Source: Tepidamorphus sp. (lineage in GTDB: Bacteria > Pseudomonadota > Alphaproteobacteria > Rhizobiales > Tepidamorphaceae). Taken from it: 64,000 nt of DNA. The notes under the pieces were generated by a model. That model was not told the DNA's origin. It did not search any database and saw only the letters and a program-made list of their open reading frames with translations. A program made the position numbers and the translations under genes. Positions 8,963-16,734 of this stretch are shown in pieces; position 1 is the stretch's first letter; every line of letters starts with the position of its first letter. The stretch is from the NCBI GenBank assembly GCA_028280885.1, contig JANQKY010000038.1:1-64000 (forward strand), in the 5' to 3' direction.

Positions 8963-9670
8963 ATGCAGGACTTCACCGCCGCTGTCGGCCTGGCGGTCCG
9001 GCTGCTCGCCACCGCCGATCCCGATCTCGTCGAGATCGTCTCGCTGTCGCTCCAGGTCAGCCTGACGGCGCTGATCATCGCCGCGCTGGTCGGCTTGCCG
9101 CTCGGCGCCTGTCTGGCGATCGGCCGGTTCCGCGGCCGGTCGGTCGCGATCGTCGTCGTCAATGCGCTGATGGGCCTGCCGCCGGTCGTCGTCGGCCTGA
9201 TCGTCTATCTCTGTCTGTCGCGCGCGGGCCCCTTCGGCGTTCTCGGCCTGCTCTACACCCCGGCCGCGATGATCATCGCCCAGACTGTCCTCGTGCTGCC
9301 GATCATCGCCGCCTTGAGCCGGCAGATCCTGGAGGACCTCAACCGGGACTATGACGAGCAGCTGCGCTCCTTCGGCGTCGGCTGGCGCGGATCGGTCGCA
9401 ACCCTGCTCTGGGATGCCCGGGCAAGCCTGGCGACCGTCCTGCTCGCCGGTTTCGGCCGGGCGATCGCCGAGGTCGGCGCGGTGATCATCGTCGGCGGCA
9501 ATATCGATCACGTGACGCGGGTCATGACGACGGCGATCGCGCTCGAAACGTCGAAGGGCAATCTCGCGCTGGCGCTGGCGCTCGGCCTGGTCCTGCTGCT
9601 GATCGCGCTGGCCGTCAACGCGCTGGCCGCGGCGCTGCGCCAATCGATGCCGGAGGCAGCCCGTGCCTGA
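8963..9670 (+). CDS. tupB: Tungstate ABC transporter permease TupB
   Basis: Inner-membrane permease of a tungstate uptake system. The 235 aa fold as about five to six helices of the MetI type. The cytoplasmic coupling region reads EQLRSFGVGW and FGRAIAEVGAVIIVGGNI, which is the TupB version of the EAA loop. Assignment rests on this plus the neighbouring TupC and, above all, the TupA-type binding protein. It starts 181 bases after tadC, so a separate promoter is likely. Its stop overlaps the tupC start by 8 bases. Confidence 0.88.
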   Translation: MQDFTAAVGLAVRLLATADPDLVEIVSLSLQVSLTALIIAALVGLPLGACLAIGRFRGRSVAIVVVNALMGLPPVVVGLIVYLCLSRAGPFGVLGLLYTPAAMIIAQTVLVLPIIAALSRQILEDLNRDYDEQLRSFGVGWRGSVATLLWDARASLATVLLAGFGRAIAEVGAVIIVGGNIDHVTRVMTTAIALETSKGNLALALALGLVLLLIALAVNALAAALRQSMPEAARA

Positions 9671-10493
9671 TATCGCAAGGCCCATGACCGCATCGGCAAT
9701 CACCGGCCCCGGCGATGGGTCCGCCGACATCCATCCTTTCGGCGAAGGGCGGTCCGGCGCGGCGCCATCGCCCGCCGATGCGATCCTGCCGCTTGGCGTT
9801 CGCGGCCTGTGCTACCGGGCCGGCGGCCGGCCGCTTGTCGGCCCGGTCGACCTCGACCTGCATCACGGTGTCAAGACGGCGATCCTCGGCCCGAACGGCG
9901 CCGGCAAGAGCGTGCTGCTCCGCCTGATGCACGGATTGCTGACCCCGACCGCGGGAACCATCCGCTGGAACGGCCGCATCGCCGATGCCGGCATCCTCCG
10001 GCGGCAGGCGATGGTGTTCCAGACGCCAGTGCTTCTGCGCCGGTCGGTTGCCGAGAATATCGCCTATGTGCTGCGGCTGCGCGGGTGGCCGCGCGCTCAG
10101 CGCGCGACCCGCGTCGGCGAGATGCTGGCGCTGGGGCGCCTGGGCGACTTCGCGCGGGTGCCGGCCCGGGTGCTGTCGGGCGGCGAGAAGCAGCGGCTCG
10201 CCCTTGTCCGTGCGCTTGCCGCCCGGCCCGAGGTGCTGTTCCTCGACGAGCCGACGGCAAGCCTCGACCCCGCCTCGACCGCGGCGATCGAGGCGATCGT
10301 CGAGCGGGCCGCCGCCGCCGGCACCAAGATCGTGCTGGTCACCCACGACATCGCCCAGGCGCGCCGGCTCGCCGACGAGGTCGTGTTTCTCGATCGTGGC
10401 CGGCTGGTCGAGCGCAGCGCCGCCTTCCGCTTCTTCGCGCGGCCGGCCTCGCCCGAGGCGGCCGCCTTCCTGGCCGGCGACCTGCTCTACTGA
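9663..10493 (+). CDS. tupC: Tungstate ABC transporter ATP-binding protein TupC
   Basis: ABC ATPase energising tungstate import. The 276-aa product has Walker A GPNGAGKS at 76-83, a Q-loop (VFQTPVLLRRS), the signature LSGGEKQR, Walker B VLFLDEP and the switch histidine in LVTHDIAQA. The GTG start at 9663 overlaps the end of tupB. This gives about 40 extra N-terminal residues, Pro/Gly/Ala-rich, before the ATPase fold; ATG 9684 is an alternative but still leaves an extension. Order B-C-A, with a tight BC overlap, supports one operon. Confidence 0.88.
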   Translation: MPDIARPMTASAITGPGDGSADIHPFGEGRSGAAPSPADAILPLGVRGLCYRAGGRPLVGPVDLDLHHGVKTAILGPNGAGKSVLLRLMHGLLTPTAGTIRWNGRIADAGILRRQAMVFQTPVLLRRSVAENIAYVLRLRGWPRAQRATRVGEMLALGRLGDFARVPARVLSGGEKQRLALVRALAARPEVLFLDEPTASLDPASTAAIEAIVERAAAAGTKIVLVTHDIAQARRLADEVVFLDRGRLVERSAAFRFFARPASPEAAAFLAGDLLY

Positions 10494-10515
10494 ACAGATC
10501 AAGGAGATATCGGAC

Positions 10516-11391
10516 ATGATGTGGAATGCCGTCTCAAAGAGCGTGGTCGGCGCCTGGTCGCTTCTTGCCCTGATGGCGGGTCCGCTCGCCGGCCCCCTCG
10601 ATGCCGATACCGAGGCCGGCACGGATACCGATCCGGGGCATATCCTCGTTCAATCGACGACCTCGACCGAGAACTCCGGACTGTTCGAGGCAATCCTGCC
10701 GCAATTCACCGCGCAGACCGGCATCGAGGTCCGGGTCGTCGCGGTCGGCACCGGGCAGGCGATCAAGAACGCGCGCAATTGCGACGGCGACGTGCTGTTC
10801 GTCCATGACCGCGCCTCGGAGGAGCGGTTCGTCGCCGACGGAGCGGGCTTAAGCCGCGCCGACGTCATGTATAACGACTTCGTCATCGTCGGTCCGGCCG
10901 CCGATCCGGCCGGCATCGCCGGCTTGGGCGATGTCGCCGAGGCCCTGTCGACAATCGCCGCGACCGGGCAGGCCTTCGTGTCGCGCGGCGACCAGTCCGG
11001 CACCCACAAGGCCGAGCGGCGGCTCTGGGTCACGGCCGGCGTCGATCCCGACCCGGCAAGCGGCACCTGGTATCGCGAGAGCGGTTCGGGAATGGGCGCG
11101 ACCCTGAACATCGCCGCCGGCATGGACGCCTATACCCTGAGCGACCGGGCGACCTGGGTCGCTTTCCAGAACAAGGCATCGCTTGCGATCCTGGTCGAGG
11201 GCGACGACCGCCTGTTCAACCAGTATGGCGTGATCCTGGTCAGCCCCGAAGCCTGCCCGTCCGTCAGGGCGGAGGCGGGGCAGGCCTTTGTCGACTGGCT
11301 GACCGGACCGGCCGGGCAGGCGGCCATCGCCGGCTATCGCCGCGACGGCCGGCAATTGTTCTTCCCGAACGCGGGTCGCGGCACGAACTGA
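10516..11391 (+). CDS. tupA: Tungstate-binding protein TupA
   Basis: Periplasmic binding protein that captures tungstate and delivers it to TupBC. The 291-aa product has a signal peptide (about 1-30, GAWSLLALMAGPLAG). It then shows the TupA hallmarks: TTSTENSGL near residue 47, VGTGQAIK, GDVLFVHDRASEE and MYNDFVIVGP. The start is fixed by AAGGAG at 10501-10506, 9 bases before ATG 10516. The open frame extends far upstream inside tupC and is not coding there. Tungstate use implies a tungsten- or molybdenum-cofactor enzyme elsewhere in the genome. Confidence 0.92.
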   Translation: MMWNAVSKSVVGAWSLLALMAGPLAGPLDADTEAGTDTDPGHILVQSTTSTENSGLFEAILPQFTAQTGIEVRVVAVGTGQAIKNARNCDGDVLFVHDRASEERFVADGAGLSRADVMYNDFVIVGPAADPAGIAGLGDVAEALSTIAATGQAFVSRGDQSGTHKAERRLWVTAGVDPDPASGTWYRESGSGMGATLNIAAGMDAYTLSDRATWVAFQNKASLAILVEGDDRLFNQYGVILVSPEACPSVRAEAGQAFVDWLTGPAGQAAIAGYRRDGRQLFFPNAGRGTN

Positions 11392-11700
11392 TGCCGTAGA
11401 CGGCTGTCGGGCAGCAATCCTGGCACCAGGCCGGCCCGGGTCTTCCCCTCAACGGCGATCATGACGGCCGGGCTGCCTCTCCCAGCGTCATGTGATTCGG
11501 CACTCAGTGCGCTTTTTTGCTCTGATCGCAAGACTGATGGACCGGATGGCAGTCGGGTAGGCCCGCCTAGCGGCGCGAAATCGGCCAGACTCCCTGAGCC
11601 GTCGAACGGAAAATCCCTAACAGGCTGTCTTGTAACAGGAAGTTCTGCCCTGCCTGTATTTGTGGCAGCGCTGCATCGCGTGCGCCTGCTCCGGATGTGC
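11392..11700. other. Non-coding gap after tupA
   Basis: No convincing gene is visible. An open frame at 11461-11793 has low-complexity composition, no ribosome binding site and no recognisable motif. The right end of the gap, from about 11690, becomes AT-rich and looks like the promoter region of the ammonium transporter gene. No T-run terminator for tupA was found. Confidence 0.5.
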
Positions 11701-11707
11701 ATTCTAA

Positions 11708-11727
11708 ATTGGATCATAATTGGATCA
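11708..11727 (+). promoter_or_regulatory. Helically phased direct repeats upstream of amt
   Basis: ATTGGATCA occurs at 11708-11716 and again at 11719-11727, exactly 11 bases apart start to start. A related TTGGTATCA follows at 11741-11749. They sit about 150 bases before the amt start in an AT-rich island. One-turn spacing of direct repeats is typical of an activator or repressor operator. The regulator is unknown, and no sigma-54 -24/-12 match was found nearby. Confidence 0.4.
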
Positions 11728-11877
11728 CAAAACAAAAATGTTGGTATCAAATCGGTTTATGTGTTTTCCTTAATGTATGCGCCGACGGGCTGACGGCGCC
11801 AAGGGGGAGTCGGCCGAGCCACGGCTCGAGGGAAGCCGACACCCGTCTTCGGCCCAGTGTTTGGGAGGAAACACACG

Positions 11878-13269
11878 ATGGAAGAGAAACTTGCCGAGCT
11901 TGCGGCAAAGGTGGCGGAACTTGAGGCCAGTACCGGTGGGGCGGCCGTCACCAACACGATGTTCGCCGAGACCTACTATTATCTGACCATCCCGCTGATG
12001 ATCATCATTCACGCGGGGTTCCTGGCCTATGAAATGGGCGCCTCGCGCCAGAAGAACGTTCTGGCGTCCGGTATCAAGAATATCCTCGCCTTCGCCTTCA
12101 TGGTGCCGACCTTCTACTATTTCGGCTGGTGGGTCTATTGGGGCTTTCCGACGGGCCTGACCTTCTCGGCCGGCGCCGTGGGGACCAGTGGCGCCGCCTA
12201 TGCGACCGAAATCGCCGCCCCCTGGGTCGAACTCATGGGGCCGAACATCTCCGACAATTCCTCGGGCGTGTTCTGGGCCGCCTTCACCCTGTTCGCCGCC
12301 ACCACCGCATCGATCTTCTCGGGCGCGGTGATCGAGCGCATTCAGGTCGCAGGCTTCGTCATCCTGGCGATCGTGCTGGGCTCGTTTGCCTGGGTCGTCG
12401 GCGCCGCCTGGGGCTGGCACGCGGATGGCTGGCTGGTCACGCAGTGGGGCTATCACGACTTCGGCGCGGCAGGCCTCGTCCACGCGGTCGCCGGCTTCTT
12501 CGCTCTCGGCGTCTTGATCAATCTCGGGCCCCGGATCGGCAAGTTCAACGCCGACGGCACCGCCAACCACATCCCGGCCCACAATCTGCCCTTCACGCTG
12601 ACCGGCCTGATGCTGATCATCGTCGGCTTCTGGGGCTTCCTGATGGCCTGCGTCATCGTGCCTGGCGAGGCCTGGTCCTGGTATCCGGACAAGTTCGCGA
12701 CGATCTACGGCACGCCGATCACGCTGTCGGCGCTCTCCTTCAACATCCTGATGGGCTTTGCCGGCGGCATCATCGGCGCCTGGATGGTCACGCGCGATCC
12801 GTTCTGGATGATGTCCGGCGCGCTGGCCGGCATCATCGCCTGCGCCTCCGGCCTCGACATCTGGTGGCCGCCGCTCGCTTTCGCGATCGGCTTCGTCGGC
12901 GGCGGCATCCTGAAGCCGGCTGCGGCCGTGCTTGAACGGTGGGGGATCGACGATGCCGTCGGCGCCGTCACCGTGCACGGCACCGTCGGTCTGTGGGGCG
13001 TGCTCGCCGTTGGCATCTTCGCCGCCGGCTATCCCGCGCTGCAGGGCGATCCGGGCGTTGCGACGGTCTCGCTGGTCGGCCAGATCCTCGGCGGCATCGT
13101 GATGGCGCTGCTCGGCTTCGTGCCCGGCTATGTCGTCTCGCTGATCCTCAAGATGCTGGGGCTCCTGCGTGTCGGCGAACAGGCGGAGATTAACGGGCTC
13201 GACGTCACCAAGGTGCCCGTGTCCGCCTATCCCGAGGGCATCAACATGTCGGCGCCGCCGGCCGAGTAA
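11878..13269 (+). CDS. amt: Ammonium transporter (Amt family)
   Basis: Inner-membrane ammonium channel. The 463-aa product has about eleven membrane spans and both pore histidines of the Amt twin-His motif, H202 in GLVHAV and H367 in TVHGTVGLWG. ATG 11878 follows GGGAGGAAA. The first 20 residues (MEEKLAELAAKVAELEAS) form a charged heptad-like helix before the first span, an unusual extension, since most Amt proteins begin with a signal-like span. No glnK gene is adjacent, although amt is usually paired with a PII gene. A 59-aa membrane protein follows after 24 bases and shares the terminator. Confidence 0.93.
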   Translation: MEEKLAELAAKVAELEASTGGAAVTNTMFAETYYYLTIPLMIIIHAGFLAYEMGASRQKNVLASGIKNILAFAFMVPTFYYFGWWVYWGFPTGLTFSAGAVGTSGAAYATEIAAPWVELMGPNISDNSSGVFWAAFTLFAATTASIFSGAVIERIQVAGFVILAIVLGSFAWVVGAAWGWHADGWLVTQWGYHDFGAAGLVHAVAGFFALGVLINLGPRIGKFNADGTANHIPAHNLPFTLTGLMLIIVGFWGFLMACVIVPGEAWSWYPDKFATIYGTPITLSALSFNILMGFAGGIIGAWMVTRDPFWMMSGALAGIIACASGLDIWWPPLAFAIGFVGGGILKPAAAVLERWGIDDAVGAVTVHGTVGLWGVLAVGIFAAGYPALQGDPGVATVSLVGQILGGIVMALLGFVPGYVVSLILKMLGLLRVGEQAEINGLDVTKVPVSAYPEGINMSAPPAE

Positions 13270-13293
13270 CGGTAGAGACGAAGGAGAAACGTC

Positions 13294-13473
13294 ATGGGTT
13301 CGAATTTCGATACCTGGAACGATGTCGCCGGTCCGATCTATATGGGCGCCAACTCGAGCTGGGAGGTGATCTGGCTGATCGTGTCGATCGTCATGTGCCT
13401 CGCAGCGCTCTGGGTCGGCAGCCGGCACGAGCTGGACGCCTACAGGAAGGCCGACAACGGCAACGGCAAGTAG
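13294..13473 (+). CDS. Small single-span membrane protein downstream of amt
   Basis: This 59-aa protein starts MGSNFDTWNDVAGP, has one hydrophobic helix (about residues 24-41, EVIWLIVSIVMCLAALWVG) and ends with a polar, basic tail (SRHELDAYRKADNGNGK). AAGGAG is placed 7 bases before ATG 13294. It lies 24 bases after amt and just before a strong terminator, so it is very likely co-transcribed. The aromatic/Asn-rich N-terminus suggests a defined contact surface. A role as an Amt accessory subunit is inference from context; no family is recognised. Confidence 0.75.
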   Translation: MGSNFDTWNDVAGPIYMGANSSWEVIWLIVSIVMCLAALWVGSRHELDAYRKADNGNGK

Positions 13474-13500
13474 GCCTGAACTCCAGCACCGAACAAGACC

Positions 13501-13526
13501 GAAGGGCCGGCGTATGCCGGCCCTTC
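13501..13526 (+). terminator. Rho-independent terminator of the amt operon
   Basis: An 11-base perfect stem, GAAGGGCCGGC (13501-13511) with GCCGGCCCTTC (13516-13526), closes a GTAT loop and is followed by TTCATTT. It lies 27 bases after the small membrane protein gene. Confidence 0.85.
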
Positions 13527-13599
13527 TTCATTTGAGGCCGCCCGTCTTCCAGACGTCCGCCATGCCACGGCAGCACCGGGGTGGGACGGGAACCGCCTG

Positions 13600-14835
13600 T
13601 CAGTCCAGTATCCGGTGTGCCGGCCCGAGCCGGTCCGGATCGGGCGAGATCCCGAGTCCCGGCGTTTTCGGAATGGCGATCTTTCCTTCCGTCGGCCGTG
13701 GCATGTCCGGATCGAGGCCGATCGTGGTGCGGTCGGACAGATCGTGCAGGCTCGACAGCCAGCGCTGCGGCGTGGTGGCGCCCAGATGCACGGCGGCTGC
13801 CATGGCGATGTCCGATCCCCAGGCCTCCTCGATGCAGACGGGAGCGCCGAGCGCGATGCAATGATCGCGCGCGCGCCGCGCCGCGCTCAGGCCGCCGACA
13901 GCCGAGATCTGAAGGGCGACCGGCTCCAGGCAACCGCCGGACGGTGCGTGCGGCTGCGACGGCACGTCCGCGCGTTCGACCGGGTCCGCCGTTGCAGCGC
14001 AGGCCGCTGCGCAATCGCCGATCGGGCCGCGCGGCTCTTCCAGCATGACGCGGCGATCCGCGCTCGACTGAGATGGGGCCGGCCGGTGCGGGCGCGCCCG
14101 ATCGGCGGCCGCCGGCCCGGACGGTTCGGGTCCCGCGCCGAGGGGCGCGCCGTCCCATCCGGTGAGCGCCGCCTGCATCCGTGCCTGTTGAACCGGGGCC
14201 TGTTGAACCGGGGCCTGTTGAACCGGGGCCCGTCGAACTGGCGCCTGGCGGGTTGCGGTCTGACGGGTGCGGGCCTCGATCCGGAACGGCGACTGCCCGG
14301 TGGCCGCGGCCTGTCGCACCACTCGGGCCATGGCTCCGGAGGTCCGGCAGCAGCTCTTGTGGCAGAGCGGAAGCCTGCGGTGATGACGCCCGCCGAGCAG
14401 AATGTAGAGCGGCAGGCCGGCGGCCTTGCCGAGCAGATCCCACAGAGCCGTGTCGATTGCCGATTTGGCGGACAGATGGCCCGGCAGATAGGAGTCCAGC
14501 CGCTCCATCAACGACTCCGGGCCGACCTTCCGAGCGTCCAAAATCGCAGGCGCCAGGGCTTCGATGGCCTGATCCGGCTCAAGGTCGACGCCGGGATCCG
14601 CGGGCACCACGTCACGGCCCATGATGGACGGTTCGATGTCAGGCCGTATAAATTTATTCGAATAACTATTGGCTGGACCTGTCGAAACCTCGCCCCATCC
14701 GCTGTGGCCGGAATCGGAGTCGACCCGGACGATAATCGTCTTTCCTGTTTCGCCCGTCCGCCCCTGCGACTCCACGTGACCACCGTGGTTCGTCGAAAAG
14801 AGGGTCCAGACCGAAATCTTTCTGATACGCATCAA
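13600..14835 (-). pseudogene. Degenerate enolase-superfamily (MR/MLE-like) protein
   Basis: The 411-codon open frame is recognisably a mandelate racemase/muconate lactonizing-type enzyme. The N-terminal capping domain is good (GWGEVSTGP, SAIDTALWDLLGKAAGLPLYILLGG). The C-terminal barrel part is also readable (AVGGLSAARRARD, EEAWGSDIAMAAAVHLGATTP, PGLGI). The centre is wrecked. Where the KxK catalytic lysines should be it reads FRIEARTRQT; then comes a PVQQA tandem repeat, and the later ISKVGG-type lysine is an alanine (ISAVGG). The metal-ligand region is only partly visible (MLEEP). The frame stays open, so it is either a decaying gene in GC-rich DNA or a pseudoenzyme. Catalysis is not expected. 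Confidence 0.65.
14184..14243. repeat. 15-bp tandem repeat inside the degenerate enolase gene
   Basis: CCTGTTGAACCGGGG is repeated three times perfectly (14184-14198, 14199-14213, 14214-14228), and a fourth, diverged copy follows (14229-14243). On the minus strand this encodes PVQQA units. The period is a multiple of three, so the frame survives. It looks like slippage expansion in a gene no longer under selection. Confidence 0.9.
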
Positions 14836-15476
14836 TAAGCCGCCGTAATTAGCGACAGGTGCCCCCAGTCTGTCGAGCTTCGACGCAGCGCCGAAACCTG
14901 GTTGAGCCGGCGTTTTCCCGTTTTCGCCGACAGTTCGCCCGCCCTATCCGCTGTTCGGAGCAAGGGCGGGATGGATCTATTCAAGCCGACTTTCCAGTAG
15001 GGTCGGCTTATTTAGTAAGCTAGATAAATAGATTATGGTGCGATTGGCAAGCGCCGATACATCCGTCTTCGCCCCTTGCGTCCGCCATGTGTCGGAAGCA
15101 CGGGGTCCGCGGGCCGGGCAGGCCTTCACGCCACTGCCGGACCGGGCCGGCCCGATCGCGTTCGTCTCGATATCGCCTGCCGGGCGGGTGTCGCCGATTG
15201 CTGTGGAACGGCTGCCGTTGCCCCGAGCCTCCGCCGTCCGGACCGCCGCGATCCTGCGATGCGGTGGTTCCGTTGAAAGCGATGCGCATGGGACGCCCGG
15301 CACAGCGCCATCGGCGCCGGTCCGTTTCAACTGTGGCATGTCTGCTGCCTGGCCGGATATGTCCCGGCAGGCGATATCGATTGAAAGCCCCGGGGGAAAG
15401 TTGCGGAGGTGGCCTGAAGCCCCTCCGCCCCGCGCTGATCGGTCCATCGGCCGGTTGCCGGTATCGCGCGCACCGC
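14836..15476. other. Non-coding gap with a hairpin
   Basis: No gene is recognised in these 641 bases. AAGCCGAC (14983-14990) and GTCGGCTT (15002-15009) form an 8-base hairpin followed by an AT-rich stretch (ATTTAGTAAG), a weak terminator candidate on the + strand. Open frames from 15020 to 15520 on both strands have shadow-like composition with no motif. The stretch may be the eroded remains of a gene between the enolase and dehydrogenase genes. Confidence 0.4.
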
Positions 15477-16652
15477 TCATGGCAGCACCACGATGTTGCC
15501 GGTATGGCGCTTGGCGATGAAATCGGTCTGCGCGGCATGCAGATCGCGCAGCGGATAGGTCGCGGCCAGCACCGGGCGGATTTCGCCGCGCTCGATATAG
15601 CCGACGACGTCGCGGAAGACGGTCGGTGCGACGACCGTCGAGCCGGTCATCGTCAGGTCCTTCAGATAGAAGGGACGCAGGTCGAATTCGACGACCGGGC
15701 CGGCGATGGCGCCCGAACAGGTATAGCGGCCGCCGCGGTCGAGCACATCGATCAGCGCCCCGAAATACGGCCCGCCGACGATATCGGCGACGACGGAGAC
15801 GGTCGGTGATCCGGTCGCCGCTGCAAGGGCGCCGGCAAGATCGGCGGGCGCGCGGTCGAGCACGACATCGGCGCCGAGCGCGCGCACCGCGTCCTGCTTG
15901 GCCGGCGCGGCCAGCGCGACGACCGTGGCGCCGCGCCGTTTGCCGAGCTGCACGAGCGCCGAGCCGACCCCGCCCGACGCGCCGGTGACGAGCACGCGGT
16001 CGTCCGGCGCGACGCCGGCCCGGCCGAGCATGCCCTCGGCCGTCGTGTAGGAGCAGGAGAAGGTCGCAAGCTCCGCGTCGCTGAGGGAACTGTCGATGGC
16101 TGCGACGTTGCGGGCGTCCACCACGGCATATTGCGCGAAGCCGCCGTCGCATTCGGAGCCGAAATAGCCGGCCTTGTCGCGATTGAGCGGATCCGACCAG
16201 TCGCGCTGCCAGCAATCGACCATCACCCGCCTGCCGAGCAGATCGGGATCGGCGTCCGCGCCCAGGGCGACCACGTGGCCGACGGCGTCGGCCCCCTGGA
16301 TGCGCGGGAAGGCAAGCGGCCGGCCGCCCCAGCTCGGGTCCTCCTGCGAAACCGTGTCATAGGCACCGCCCGTGGTCGCCTCGGTCACGTCGCGCGAATA
16401 CCAGCCCGACCGGGTATTGACGTCGGTGTTGTTGAGCCCGCAGGCAGCGACGCGGATCAGGACCTGGTCCGGCCCCGGCCGGGGCACCGGCCATGCCGCC
16501 TGCCAGACGAGCTTGTCCATGCCGCCATGTCCGGTCAGCACCATCGCCTGCATCGTCTCGGGCAGGTCGATGGCCGCGGGCGCGGCTGCAGCGGTGATTG
16601 CGGAGGCGGCTTCGGGAACGAACCCCTGTTCCCGGTACGTCGGTCGTGTCAC
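15477..16652 (-). CDS. Medium-chain alcohol dehydrogenase/quinone oxidoreductase family protein
   Basis: NAD(P)-dependent oxidoreductase of the MDR superfamily, 391 aa. It has the GroES-like N-terminal domain (VLIRVAACGLNNTDVNTRSG), a substrate-domain stretch containing GADAVGHVV, and a Rossmann domain with the nucleotide motif GASGGVGSALVQLGKRRGA. An insert of about 25 residues follows NTDVNTRSGWYS, as in a subgroup annotated only as alcohol dehydrogenase family. The GTG start at 16652 was chosen because AGAAGGA lies 7 bases upstream; an ATG at 16553 (MQAMVL) is the alternative. The gene is divergent from an RpiR regulator 82 bases away, its likely regulator. The substrate is unknown. Confidence 0.82.
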   Translation of the reverse strand: MTRPTYREQGFVPEAASAITAAAAPAAIDLPETMQAMVLTGHGGMDKLVWQAAWPVPRPGPDQVLIRVAACGLNNTDVNTRSGWYSRDVTEATTGGAYDTVSQEDPSWGGRPLAFPRIQGADAVGHVVALGADADPDLLGRRVMVDCWQRDWSDPLNRDKAGYFGSECDGGFAQYAVVDARNVAAIDSSLSDAELATFSCSYTTAEGMLGRAGVAPDDRVLVTGASGGVGSALVQLGKRRGATVVALAAPAKQDAVRALGADVVLDRAPADLAGALAAATGSPTVSVVADIVGGPYFGALIDVLDRGGRYTCSGAIAGPVVEFDLRPFYLKDLTMTGSTVVAPTVFRDVVGYIERGEIRPVLAATYPLRDLHAAQTDFIAKRHTGNIVVLP

Positions 16653-16734
16653 CGCGGCGTCCTTCTGCTTATATGCGGTATGTGCGGCCAACTTGCATGG
16701 ACAGGCTAATGATACAGATATACCATCGTCAAGC

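Noticed and set aside
11640..11770. Sigma-54 promoter (-24 GG / -12 GC) before amt
   Set aside because: No match with the required 10-base spacing between GG and GC was found by eye.
11461..11793. 110-codon ORF upstream of amt
   Set aside because: No ribosome site, no motif, and it overlaps the AT-rich promoter region of amt.
14184..14243. Possible CRISPR-like array
   Set aside because: The repeats are contiguous without spacers and lie in a coding frame; it is a simple tandem repeat.
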